The notes under the pieces: generated by a model | The model's input: the letters and a program-made list of their open reading frames with translations, nothing else | Told to the model about the DNA's origin: nothing | The model's database searches: none | NCBI GenBank assembly: GCA_029858465.1 | Contig: JAOUEZ010000079.1 | Coordinates: forward strand, 1-6,203 | DNA from: Thermoplasmata archaeon | GTDB taxonomy: Archaea > Thermoplasmatota > Thermoplasmata > UBA10834 > DTMW01 | Length of the DNA: 6,203 bases | Direction of reading: 5' to 3' | Position numbers and translations under genes: made by a program | Shown: in pieces, positions 1 through 5,644 of the stretch | Layout: each line of letters opens with the position of its first letter | Numbering within the stretch: position 1 is the stretch's first letter

Positions 1-23
1 ATCTCTGCATCGGAGAGCAACAT
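1..23 (-). CDS. Possible 5' end of a dCTP deaminase-like gene, cut by the window edge
   Basis: Only seven complete codons and part of an eighth are visible. Reading leftward from an ATG at 21-23 they give MLLSDAE followed by Ile or Met, and the frame stays open to the edge. dCTP deaminases typically begin with a sequence close to MILSDRDI, so the resemblance is suggestive but rests on very few residues. The ATG lies 26 bp downstream of the stop of the M42 peptidase gene on the same strand, which fits a second gene of one operon. The ribosome site before it is weak (GGTAG, five bases before the ATG). This could equally be a chance frame. Confidence 0.3.
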
Positions 24-49
24 GCAAACTACCAGGAATCTTCCACAAA

Positions 50-1168
50 TCAATATTTTGTGAACCCATCTACAGTCTTCTTGTCCAGCCTTTTGACCAG
101 CTCGACAACGAGCCTGACACAGTTCTCAAGATCGTTAATGCTGAAGACTCCGACATGGGAGTGTATATGCCTCGTCGGTACACCCAGCACGACGCTTGGG
201 CAACCTATGTGTGAAATGTGTATTACTCCTGCGTCTGTTCCACCTCTCGCGATTGTGGACAGCTGATAGGGTATCTTAGCCCGTTCTGCCGTCTTAATGA
301 TGAATTCCACAAGACCTTGGTTTGGTATCATGGACGAATCGTATGTTGTCAATGACAGGCCGTCACCCATCTTTGTCGGAGCCTGATGCGGCTCGATGCC
401 TGGGACATCGCCTGAGATGTCGACCTCGAGCGTGAGGCAGACATCGGGTTTGATCATGTATCCTGTCGTTCTCGCTCCTCTCAGTCCAACCTCCTCCTGA
501 ACTGTAGCGGCGCCGACGACTGTGTTCGGGTGCTTGATCTTGTTGACCGACAGTCTCTTGACAACCTCTGAAGCGACAAAAGCCCCTACCCTGTCGTCGA
601 AGGCCTTGCCAAAGCAGATGGTCTCTTTGCCCTTTGCCTTTCCTTCCTTGATTTTCTTCTTCTCCAACATTGAGAAATTCGATATTGGAGCGATGGGATT
701 TCCAATCCTTATCCCCATTGCCTTTGCCTCATCCTCGTTCGATGCTCCGACGTCTATGAACATCATGTCCTTCTTGATGACTTTGGATCTCTCCTCTTCC
801 GTCAACAGGTGCGGAGGCTTGGCCGCGATGAGTCCGTCGACATCTCCTTTTTCCGTCCTGATCCTAACCCTCTGCCCAAGCAAGACCTGGTCGAACCAGC
901 CTCCCAGCGGGTTGAATGTGACGTATCCGAGTTTATTGATACCGGAAACGATGAATCCTACTTCGTCCACATGTCCGGGCAACAATATGATTGGAGAGTC
1001 GGAAGAGCCTTTTTTGATGAATTGCAGTGAGCCGAGCTTGTCTAATGATATCTTGTCCGAATATGGCTTCACGTAATCTCTTACGATTTTCAGTGCTTCG
1101 CGCTCAAAGCCAGAAGGCCCGAAGCAGTTAGTCAGCTTTTCCAAGAACGCTTTCGATTCTTTTTCCAT
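50..1168 (-). CDS. M42 family metallo-aminopeptidase (FrvX/TET-type)
   Basis: A 372-aa cytosolic exopeptidase of the M42 family, a usual length for it. Members bind two metal ions, often assemble into tetrahedral dodecamers (TET) and trim short peptides from their N-terminus. The expected metal and catalytic residues are present in order: His66 in PGHVDEVG, Asp191 in AFDDRVG, the Glu225-Glu226 pair in VQEEVGLRGA, Asp250 in LEVDIS, and His336 in RHIHSHVGV. A lysine-rich stretch at about residues 170-182, just before Asp191, is longer than I expect for the family. The open frame runs upstream to 1348, but family homology begins at the ATG at 1168. That ATG has a GGGGGT Shine-Dalgarno site seven bases upstream, and the longer form would overlap the divergent gene's coding sequence. 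The family call is firm; the preferred substrate (acidic, hydrophobic or lysyl peptides) cannot be read from the sequence. Confidence 0.95.
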   Translation of the reverse strand: MEKESKAFLEKLTNCFGPSGFEREALKIVRDYVKPYSDKISLDKLGSLQFIKKGSSDSPIILLPGHVDEVGFIVSGINKLGYVTFNPLGGWFDQVLLGQRVRIRTEKGDVDGLIAAKPPHLLTEEERSKVIKKDMMFIDVGASNEDEAKAMGIRIGNPIAPISNFSMLEKKKIKEGKAKGKETICFGKAFDDRVGAFVASEVVKRLSVNKIKHPNTVVGAATVQEEVGLRGARTTGYMIKPDVCLTLEVDISGDVPGIEPHQAPTKMGDGLSLTTYDSSMIPNQGLVEFIIKTAERAKIPYQLSTIARGGTDAGVIHISHIGCPSVVLGVPTRHIHSHVGVFSINDLENCVRLVVELVKRLDKKTVDGFTKY

Positions 1169-1175
1169 TCGGGTT

Positions 1176-1181
1176 ACCCCC
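1176..1181 (-). promoter_or_regulatory. Shine-Dalgarno site of the M42 peptidase gene
   Basis: GGGGGT on the minus strand lies seven bases before the ATG at 1168. It supports that start over the upstream in-frame codons that extend the frame to 1348. Confidence 0.6.
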
Positions 1182-1202
1182 AATCGATTGAGTTGGGAGA
1201 GA

Positions 1203-1220
1203 GATATATGGGTTAAATAA
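1203..1220. promoter_or_regulatory. Divergent TATA-like region between the M42 and DUF457 genes
   Basis: The 94-bp gap between the two divergent starts holds an AT-rich block. TTAAATAA at 1213-1220 reads TTATTTAA on the other strand, so it could act in both directions. About 26 bp rightward gives a transcript start near 1243, just before the DUF457 ribosome site. About 26 bp leftward gives a start near 1190, leaving a leader of roughly 20 bases before the M42 ATG. ATATAT within 1203-1209 is an alternative leftward box. This is pattern and spacing only. Confidence 0.5.
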
Positions 1221-1247
1221 GCTTCTGACTCTATCATAATCCGCTTT

Positions 1248-1253
1248 GAGGGA
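1248..1253 (+). promoter_or_regulatory. Shine-Dalgarno site of the DUF457 gene
   Basis: GAGGGA ends nine bases before the ATG at 1263 and fixes the start of the membrane hydrolase. Confidence 0.55.
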
Positions 1254-1262
1254 CGGACGGAG

Positions 1263-1760
1263 ATGAAGCTCAGGACGCACCTGGCAATTGGAGCAGGAGT
1301 TTCATCGCTTCTTGCGTCATTCCTCATCTCTAATATGGACAGCTTCACCGCACTGGTATTTTTTGCCGCGGTCGCGTCGCTCCTGCCCGATATCGATAGC
1401 CTGTTCTCCCCGCTCTTTCAGAATGCGCATAGATCGCCTCTGAGTCATAGCCTTGTAGGGTCCGTGTTGCTCTCATCTTTAATCGTCGCAGCCACAATCG
1501 TCATCGAGCAGATTGCGCAAGTGTCGTTGACGGGGACGGATTATCTGGTAATTCTTTCCGTGTGCCTTGCGTCATGTATTTCTCATCCTCTGCTCGATTC
1601 CCTGACCATCAAGGGAGTCGTGCTCCTCTGGCCGTTTTCCAGGAGACGATACCGAGGCTCGGTGAGGTACGACAATGTGATTGTCAATTCCTTCCTGGTG
1701 TTCTTAGGCCTGGCCCTTTTCACAATAGCCCTTATGAGACTCACCGGTTACTTATTCTGA
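1263..1760 (+). CDS. DUF457/YdjM-like membrane-bound metal-dependent hydrolase
   Basis: A 165-aa integral membrane protein of the DUF457 family (YdjM-like, COG1988). Its members are predicted metal-dependent hydrolases, but no substrate is established. The conserved polar residues of the family sit at membrane edges: His6 near the N-terminus, Asp43 and Asp45 in LLPDIDS, His56-Arg57 and His62 in HRSPLSHS, and His108 with Asp112 in SHPLLDSLT. These are followed by the LLWPFSRRRYR stretch (121-131) that usually ends the conserved core. Hydrophobic segments are visible at about 8-23, 29-42, 64-83, 94-108 and 143-160, giving four or five membrane spans. There is no separate signal peptide; the first span would act as anchor. 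The gene is transcribed away from the M42 peptidase and ends 23 bp before the first-ATG frame of the H-protein gene. Nothing in the neighbours hints at its substrate. Confidence 0.88.
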   Translation: MKLRTHLAIGAGVSSLLASFLISNMDSFTALVFFAAVASLLPDIDSLFSPLFQNAHRSPLSHSLVGSVLLSSLIVAATIVIEQIAQVSLTGTDYLVILSVCLASCISHPLLDSLTIKGVVLLWPFSRRRYRGSVRYDNVIVNSFLVFLGLALFTIALMRLTGYLF

Positions 1761-1777
1761 AGGTTTCGAAACTCAAC

Positions 1778-1785
1778 TTATAAAT
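1778..1785 (+). promoter_or_regulatory. TATA-like box for the H-protein gene
   Basis: TTATAAAT is a close match to an archaeal TATA box. Counting about 26 bp from its centre puts the transcript start near 1808. The first ATG of the H-protein frame (1784-1786) overlaps this box, so that ATG would lie upstream of the transcript and could not be used from this promoter. Confidence 0.55.
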
Positions 1786-2224
1786 GCAACTAGAAAAATC
1801 TGTAGTGACGGTGTATCGATTGACAGAAATTCCGAAGGATTTGAAATACACAAGGACACACGAATGGATAAAGGTTACTGGCTCGAATGCCAAGATCGGT
1901 ATCACCGACTACGCGCAGGGGGAGCTGCACGAGATAGTATATGTAGAGATACCCGAGGTCGGAAGAGAGGTCTCGAAGGGCGGGGAGTTCGCCGCAGTAG
2001 AATCCGTGAAAGCCCGTTCGGAGATAATCTCCCCAGTGAGCGGCAAGGTCGTCAATGCGAACTTGTCACTTGTAGAGGGGGACGAGCCGGCCAAACCCGA
2101 GCTCATCAACGAGGACCCATATGGAAAGGGATGGATTGCAGAGATAGAAATCTCGAGCCAGGATGAATTAAGCGATCTTCTGTCGGCGGAGGAATATCTC
2201 AAGTTCATAGAATCAAAGAAATGA
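1784..2224 (+). CDS. gcvH: Glycine cleavage system H protein (lipoyl carrier)
   Basis: This is the small lipoyl-carrying shuttle protein that passes the aminomethyl group between the P, T and L proteins of the glycine cleavage system. The first-ATG frame is 146 aa. Family signatures are clear: DLKYTRTHEWIKV at 19-31, GITDYAQGEL at 39-48, the lipoylation motif ESVKARSEI with the modified lysine at Lys76, SPVSGKVV at 83-90, and PELINEDPYGKGW at 105-117. The C-terminus, LLSAEEYLKFI, is also typical. The first 10-15 residues lie outside the usual family start. Because the ATG at 1784 falls inside a TATA-like box, a GTG at 1805 or 1811, or a TTG at 1820, is the more likely start, perhaps on a leaderless transcript. 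The loop before PELIN (about 97-104) is a few residues longer than usual. No P, T, L or lipoate-attachment gene is in the window. The protein is cytosolic. Family certain, start uncertain. Confidence 0.95.
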   Translation: MQLEKSVVTVYRLTEIPKDLKYTRTHEWIKVTGSNAKIGITDYAQGELHEIVYVEIPEVGREVSKGGEFAAVESVKARSEIISPVSGKVVNANLSLVEGDEPAKPELINEDPYGKGWIAEIEISSQDELSDLLSAEEYLKFIESKK

Positions 2225-2237
2225 TGCTCCCGCACTC

Positions 2238-2246
2238 TTAATTTAT
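2238..2246 (+). promoter_or_regulatory. TATA-like box for the molybdopterin oxidoreductase gene
   Basis: TTAATTTAT lies in the 72-bp gap after the H-protein gene. A start about 26 bp downstream, near 2268, would leave a leader of about 28 bases containing the strong ribosome site at 2281-2292. This suggests the oxidoreductase can be transcribed independently of gcvH. Confidence 0.45.
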
Positions 2247-2280
2247 CTAATTGCGATTATGAACCGTCGATGCAATCATA

Positions 2281-2292
2281 AGGAGAGGAGTG
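2281..2292 (+). promoter_or_regulatory. Strong Shine-Dalgarno site that selects a TTG start
   Basis: The purine run AGGAGAGGAGTG contains GGAG six bases before the TTG at 2297. An in-frame TGA at 2291-2293 excludes any earlier start, and the first cluster cysteine is the seventh codon, so initiation at TTG is well supported. Confidence 0.7.
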
Positions 2293-2296
2293 AAAC

Positions 2297-4246
2297 TTGA
2301 ACGTGATCAGTGCCTGCACGAGAGATTGTTACGATTGCTGCAGCATCATCACGAGGGTCAAGGAGGGGGAGATTACAAGCATCGAGGGAAACCGCAGGCA
2401 TCCAGTCACACAGGGCGTCGTGTGCCAGAGACTTCGACTCTTCGCAAAGAATGTCAGGTCCGATCATCGATTGAAGAGCCCTTTGAAACGTGAAGGTCCA
2501 AAGTGCTCAGGATCATTTTTCGAGATCGATTGGGATAGCGCGATGAAGGAGATCGCCGACCATATGAAATCATCGGCCAGGACAAATGGATCTTCGTCGG
2601 TCGCTCTGTACGACTCAGGCGGCAACATGGGTTTGATCGCTGCCAATTTCCCCCACAGGCTGATGAACGCAATAAACGGCTCAATAGCAGCCAAGACCAT
2701 TTGCTCCGCCGCCGGAAAAGAAGCGCTAAAATGCAATTTCGGTAGTTTCTACGGATATCCTGCCGAGGAGATTCCGAAGGCGAGGCTCATCGTGCTATGG
2801 GGAATAAATTCCAAATGGACGAACATTCACGGATCTATGCTTGTCCAGAAGGCTAAGAAGAACGGCGCGTCGATATGGGTTATCGATCCGATAAAGACAA
2901 AAACCGCCGAACTTGGAAGGCATCTTCAGATCAAGCCTGGGACGGATGCAGTTCTCGCTCTCACGATAATCAATCAGATAATCGAGAATAACATGCACGA
3001 CTCGCTCTTCGTAAGCGAGAACATGACAGGCTTCGAGAACCTCATCGAGGTATCGAAGAAATATGACAGCAAGAGGGCGGCCGAGCTGACGGGGCTGAAG
3101 ATATCGGACATTATCACGCTCGCAGCGGAGTTCGTATCGCTTCGACCATGTGTCATACAGATTGGATTTGGGATGCAGAGGCAGAGAAACGGCGGAGAAA
3201 TGATAAGGACGATATCATTGATACCGTCGATTCTGGGACAGCACCGTGGGTTTCTGTATGCCAACGGCGGATCCGACTTCGATATGGCCTATCTCCGCGG
3301 GACTAATCTTCGGACCTCCAATGAGGCCTCGTTCAATCCATTGGAACTGCCGATCCTCCTGCGAGAAGGGCATATCAAGACCTTGTTGGTGATCAATTCC
3401 AATCCGCTCGCCTCTCTCCCGAACCAGAACGATCTGAGAAAGGCGATAATGGAGTGCGACGCAACAATAGTGACGCATGATCTTTTCATGACGGACACTG
3501 CGGACTTCAGCGATTATGTCCTCCCTGCCACATCCATGTTCGAGCAGCTGGACATCGTCCCATCCTATTTCCATGATTATATCAACCTTAACGAGAGGGC
3601 CATAGCCCCGGTCGGCCAATCGAAAAGCAATGCGGATTTCTTCAAGGCTCTCGCGAGAGGTCTCGGCCTAAGGATGAAACAGCTCTACGAGAACGAGGAG
3701 GCGATGATCGAACATCTTCTGAAGACCAGCTCAAGGCTGAAGACCAGCCTTTCGGCAATGAGGAAACAGGGCTTTGTGCGTCCCAGAGCACTTCCGCTGA
3801 ACAGATATCCGACACCCTCAGGAAAGATCGAGATATTTTCGCAAGTTGCGGCTGACAAGGGTCTCCTCCCTCTGCCTGGACATTATCCGATAATCGGAAC
3901 CTCTCCTTTCCAGCTTTTGTCACCTGAGACTTTTGAGATGAACCATTCCTCTTATCATTTGATAACGCCCAACATAAGTCAAAAACTTCTGATGAATCCG
4001 AAAGATGCGGAGTCGCTCTCCATTAAGAACGGGCAGGAGGCGGTTATCGATAACCAGCACGGCTCGATTGTCTTGCCTGTCGAGATCACAGATAAAGTGC
4101 CAGAGAAAATCGTGGTCTCCTACATTGGATTCTGGCCGAAGCTCTCCGGAGGCAAGAACGTGAATTTCGTGACCTCCGACTATATACAGAAATTCGGGAA
4201 CAATTCGGCTTATCAATCGACCTTCGTAAATGTCAGGCCCGCGTGA
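2297..4246 (+). CDS. Molybdopterin-dependent oxidoreductase (formate dehydrogenase/DMSO reductase superfamily)
   Basis: A 649-aa cytoplasmic Mo/W-bis-pterin enzyme of COG0243, with no Tat or Sec signal. The N-terminal [4Fe-4S] motif has Cys7, Cys11, Cys15 and Cys43 (CTRDCYDCC, then GVVCQRLR). An extra Cys14 sits where related proteins often have Thr or Ser. The pterin-binding core follows: FEIDWDSAMKEIADHM at 75-90, the glycine-rich DSGGNMG at 106-112, TICSAAG at 134-140 (Cys136 or Ser137 could be the metal ligand), LIVLWGINSKWTN at 164-176, WVIDP at 194-198 and KPGTDAVLALTI at 213-224. DFSDYVLPATSMFEQ lies at 403-417. The C-terminal cofactor-binding domain runs from about 550 to 645, after PTPSGKIEIFS at 506-515. 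Length and layout resemble stand-alone enzymes such as Bacillus YoaE, whose substrates are unknown to me. No electron-transfer partner, FdhB-like subunit or cofactor gene is nearby. Formate dehydrogenase, another oxidoreductase or a transhydroxylase-like activity are all possible. The start is TTG. Confidence 0.92.
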   Translation: MNVISACTRDCYDCCSIITRVKEGEITSIEGNRRHPVTQGVVCQRLRLFAKNVRSDHRLKSPLKREGPKCSGSFFEIDWDSAMKEIADHMKSSARTNGSSSVALYDSGGNMGLIAANFPHRLMNAINGSIAAKTICSAAGKEALKCNFGSFYGYPAEEIPKARLIVLWGINSKWTNIHGSMLVQKAKKNGASIWVIDPIKTKTAELGRHLQIKPGTDAVLALTIINQIIENNMHDSLFVSENMTGFENLIEVSKKYDSKRAAELTGLKISDIITLAAEFVSLRPCVIQIGFGMQRQRNGGEMIRTISLIPSILGQHRGFLYANGGSDFDMAYLRGTNLRTSNEASFNPLELPILLREGHIKTLLVINSNPLASLPNQNDLRKAIMECDATIVTHDLFMTDTADFSDYVLPATSMFEQLDIVPSYFHDYINLNERAIAPVGQSKSNADFFKALARGLGLRMKQLYENEEAMIEHLLKTSSRLKTSLSAMRKQGFVRPRALPLNRYPTPSGKIEIFSQVAADKGLLPLPGHYPIIGTSPFQLLSPETFEMNHSSYHLITPNISQKLLMNPKDAESLSIKNGQEAVIDNQHGSIVLPVEITDKVPEKIVVSYIGFWPKLSGGKNVNFVTSDYIQKFGNNSAYQSTFVNVRPA

Positions 4247-4260
4247 TGCAGTATCGCCGT

Positions 4261-5622
4261 TCAACCTGTGAAGAATTCGTTGTGTATCGCCCTGATGGTC
4301 TTCTGAACATCCTTCTTATCGACCGTGAAATGGTATGCGACCGTCGACGCCCCTGCCGAGATAAGGTCGATGTTCACACCCTGATTCGCGATCGCATTGA
4401 AGACTCTCGCAGCAACACCTCTGGTCGATCCGAGACCGGCTCCGACGACGCATACTAGTGCAGAGTTCTCGTGTATTTCGATCCGTTCATAATACCCTCC
4501 GAGGATGTGCTCGAGCGTCTTCTTGGCCATATGGACGTCCCCCTCCTCGAGAAGCATAGCAACGCATGTCTGTGATGTTGTCGCAGAATAGATGTTGACG
4601 TTCGCTTCCGCGAGAGCTTGGGTAATGTCTGCTAAAAATCCTTCTTTGTATCCCGCACCCGTGCCGAAGACTTTTATCGTCGCTATTTTCTTGAGGAATG
4701 ATACGCTCTTTAAGATACTCTTCTTGGTCGATGTATCGTTGCAGATTATCGTTCCGGGGTCGTCCGGCCTCGTCACATTCCTGACAGCGATCGGAATCTT
4801 CTTTTGCAACACTGGGAAGACAGCTCGAGGATGCAGGACCTGCGCTCCGAAATATGCCAGCTCGGCGGCCTCCTCATACGAGAGCCTGTCTACCTGTTTT
4901 GCCTCCGGTACCATCTTCGGGTCCGCCGTCATGAAGCCATCGACATCCTTCCAAATCTCGACGACGGATGCATTACAACTTCTCGCCAGGACCGATGCAC
5001 TGTAATCCGTGCCGCTCCTCCCAAATGTCGTCACGTGCCCGTTCTTCGATATCCCGAAGAATCCTGTTACCACGGGGGTCACGCCCGCCTTGAGAAGCGC
5101 GTGGATCTTCGGCCCGACGGACTTCTCGCATTCGTTCATGTCAGCCGTTGCATTCCCGTGCACGCCATCGGTTATTATTCCGATCTCGTCCGAATTGAAA
5201 TTAGATGCGTTGATCCCTCGCGCCTTCAATCTCGAGGCAAGAATGACCACTGAGAGTCTCTCGCCCATGCTAATGATCATGTCCCTGGTCCGAGGGGTGA
5301 TCTCCTCCGTGTAGCTTACGCCATAGAGAAGGCTCGAAAGCTTTCTGAGACGAGTGTCGAGAGCCTCCGTCGCCTCTTTCAACAATTGTTCATTTCCCTC
5401 CGGGAGCAGTTTGACATGATTTTTCCTGAGTTCCTCGACGAACGCGTCGATCTCCTCATCCTTGTGAAAGCTTGAAATGAAGTCTATCAGTTGGTTTGTA
5501 ATCCCAGCTACGGCTGAGAGTGTAATCACTTTGTCCTCTTTCTCCTTCTCGATGACCTCTTCTACCTTGGTGATCATCGCGCTGTTTGCGACGCATGTCC
5601 CACCGAACTTCATCACTTTCAT
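4261..5622 (-). CDS. Aspartate kinase (monofunctional, two ACT domains)
   Basis: This enzyme phosphorylates aspartate to aspartyl-phosphate, the committed step to lysine, threonine, methionine and homocysteine. At 453 aa it has the normal size for a single-function enzyme. The kinase domain (about 1-295) shows KFGGTCVA at 5-12, where Cys10 replaces the usual Ser. It also shows SMGERLSVVILASRL at 118-132, the GRSGTDYSA loop at 201-209, KDVDGFMTADP at 225-235 and FGAQVLHPRA at 258-267. Two ACT domains follow (about 315-380 and 387-450), with VNIYSAT at 342-348 and GVNIDLISAGAST at 415-427. These normally give feedback control by lysine or threonine; which one is not readable here. The ATG at 5622 has GAGGTTGAT upstream, with GAGGT nine bases away. 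The gene starts 22 bp after the stop of the UPF0280 gene, so the two are very likely cotranscribed. Its stop lies 14 bp from the stop of the convergent oxidoreductase gene. No homoserine dehydrogenase domain is attached. Confidence 0.97.
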   Translation of the reverse strand: MKVMKFGGTCVANSAMITKVEEVIEKEKEDKVITLSAVAGITNQLIDFISSFHKDEEIDAFVEELRKNHVKLLPEGNEQLLKEATEALDTRLRKLSSLLYGVSYTEEITPRTRDMIISMGERLSVVILASRLKARGINASNFNSDEIGIITDGVHGNATADMNECEKSVGPKIHALLKAGVTPVVTGFFGISKNGHVTTFGRSGTDYSASVLARSCNASVVEIWKDVDGFMTADPKMVPEAKQVDRLSYEEAAELAYFGAQVLHPRAVFPVLQKKIPIAVRNVTRPDDPGTIICNDTSTKKSILKSVSFLKKIATIKVFGTGAGYKEGFLADITQALAEANVNIYSATTSQTCVAMLLEEGDVHMAKKTLEHILGGYYERIEIHENSALVCVVGAGLGSTRGVAARVFNAIANQGVNIDLISAGASTVAYHFTVDKKDVQKTIRAIHNEFFTG

Positions 5623-5631
5623 ATTCTATCA

Positions 5632-5636
5632 ACCTC
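5632..5636 (-). promoter_or_regulatory. Shine-Dalgarno site of the aspartate kinase gene
   Basis: GAGGT, part of GAGGTTGAT on the minus strand, ends nine bases before the ATG at 5622. It lies in the 22-bp gap after the UPF0280 stop, leaving little room for a separate promoter. Confidence 0.55.
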
Positions 5637-5644
5637 TGACTCTG

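Noticed and set aside
522..1076. 184-aa plus-strand open frame opposite the M42 gene
   Set aside because: It lies wholly antisense to a clear peptidase, has a low-complexity Ser/Pro/Leu-rich translation and shows no recognisable motif.
1169..1348. N-terminal extension of the M42 peptidase frame to an ATG at 1348
   Set aside because: The extra 60 residues have no family similarity and run through the divergent promoter and the first 86 bp of the DUF457 gene. The ATG at 1168 has a good ribosome site and matches the family start.
1761..1810. Glycine riboswitch upstream of the H-protein gene
   Set aside because: The gap between the DUF457 stop and the H-protein frame is too short for one and shows no paired-stem structure. 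It is better explained by a TATA-like box.
3215..4264. Minus-strand open frames of 93-134 aa opposite the oxidoreductase
   Set aside because: The oxidoreductase frame is conserved throughout. These frames have no motifs and no convincing ribosome sites or promoters.
4592..5314. Plus-strand open frames of 101-149 aa opposite aspartate kinase
   Set aside because: They are antisense shadows of a strongly conserved gene, overlap each other in different frames and show no family motif.
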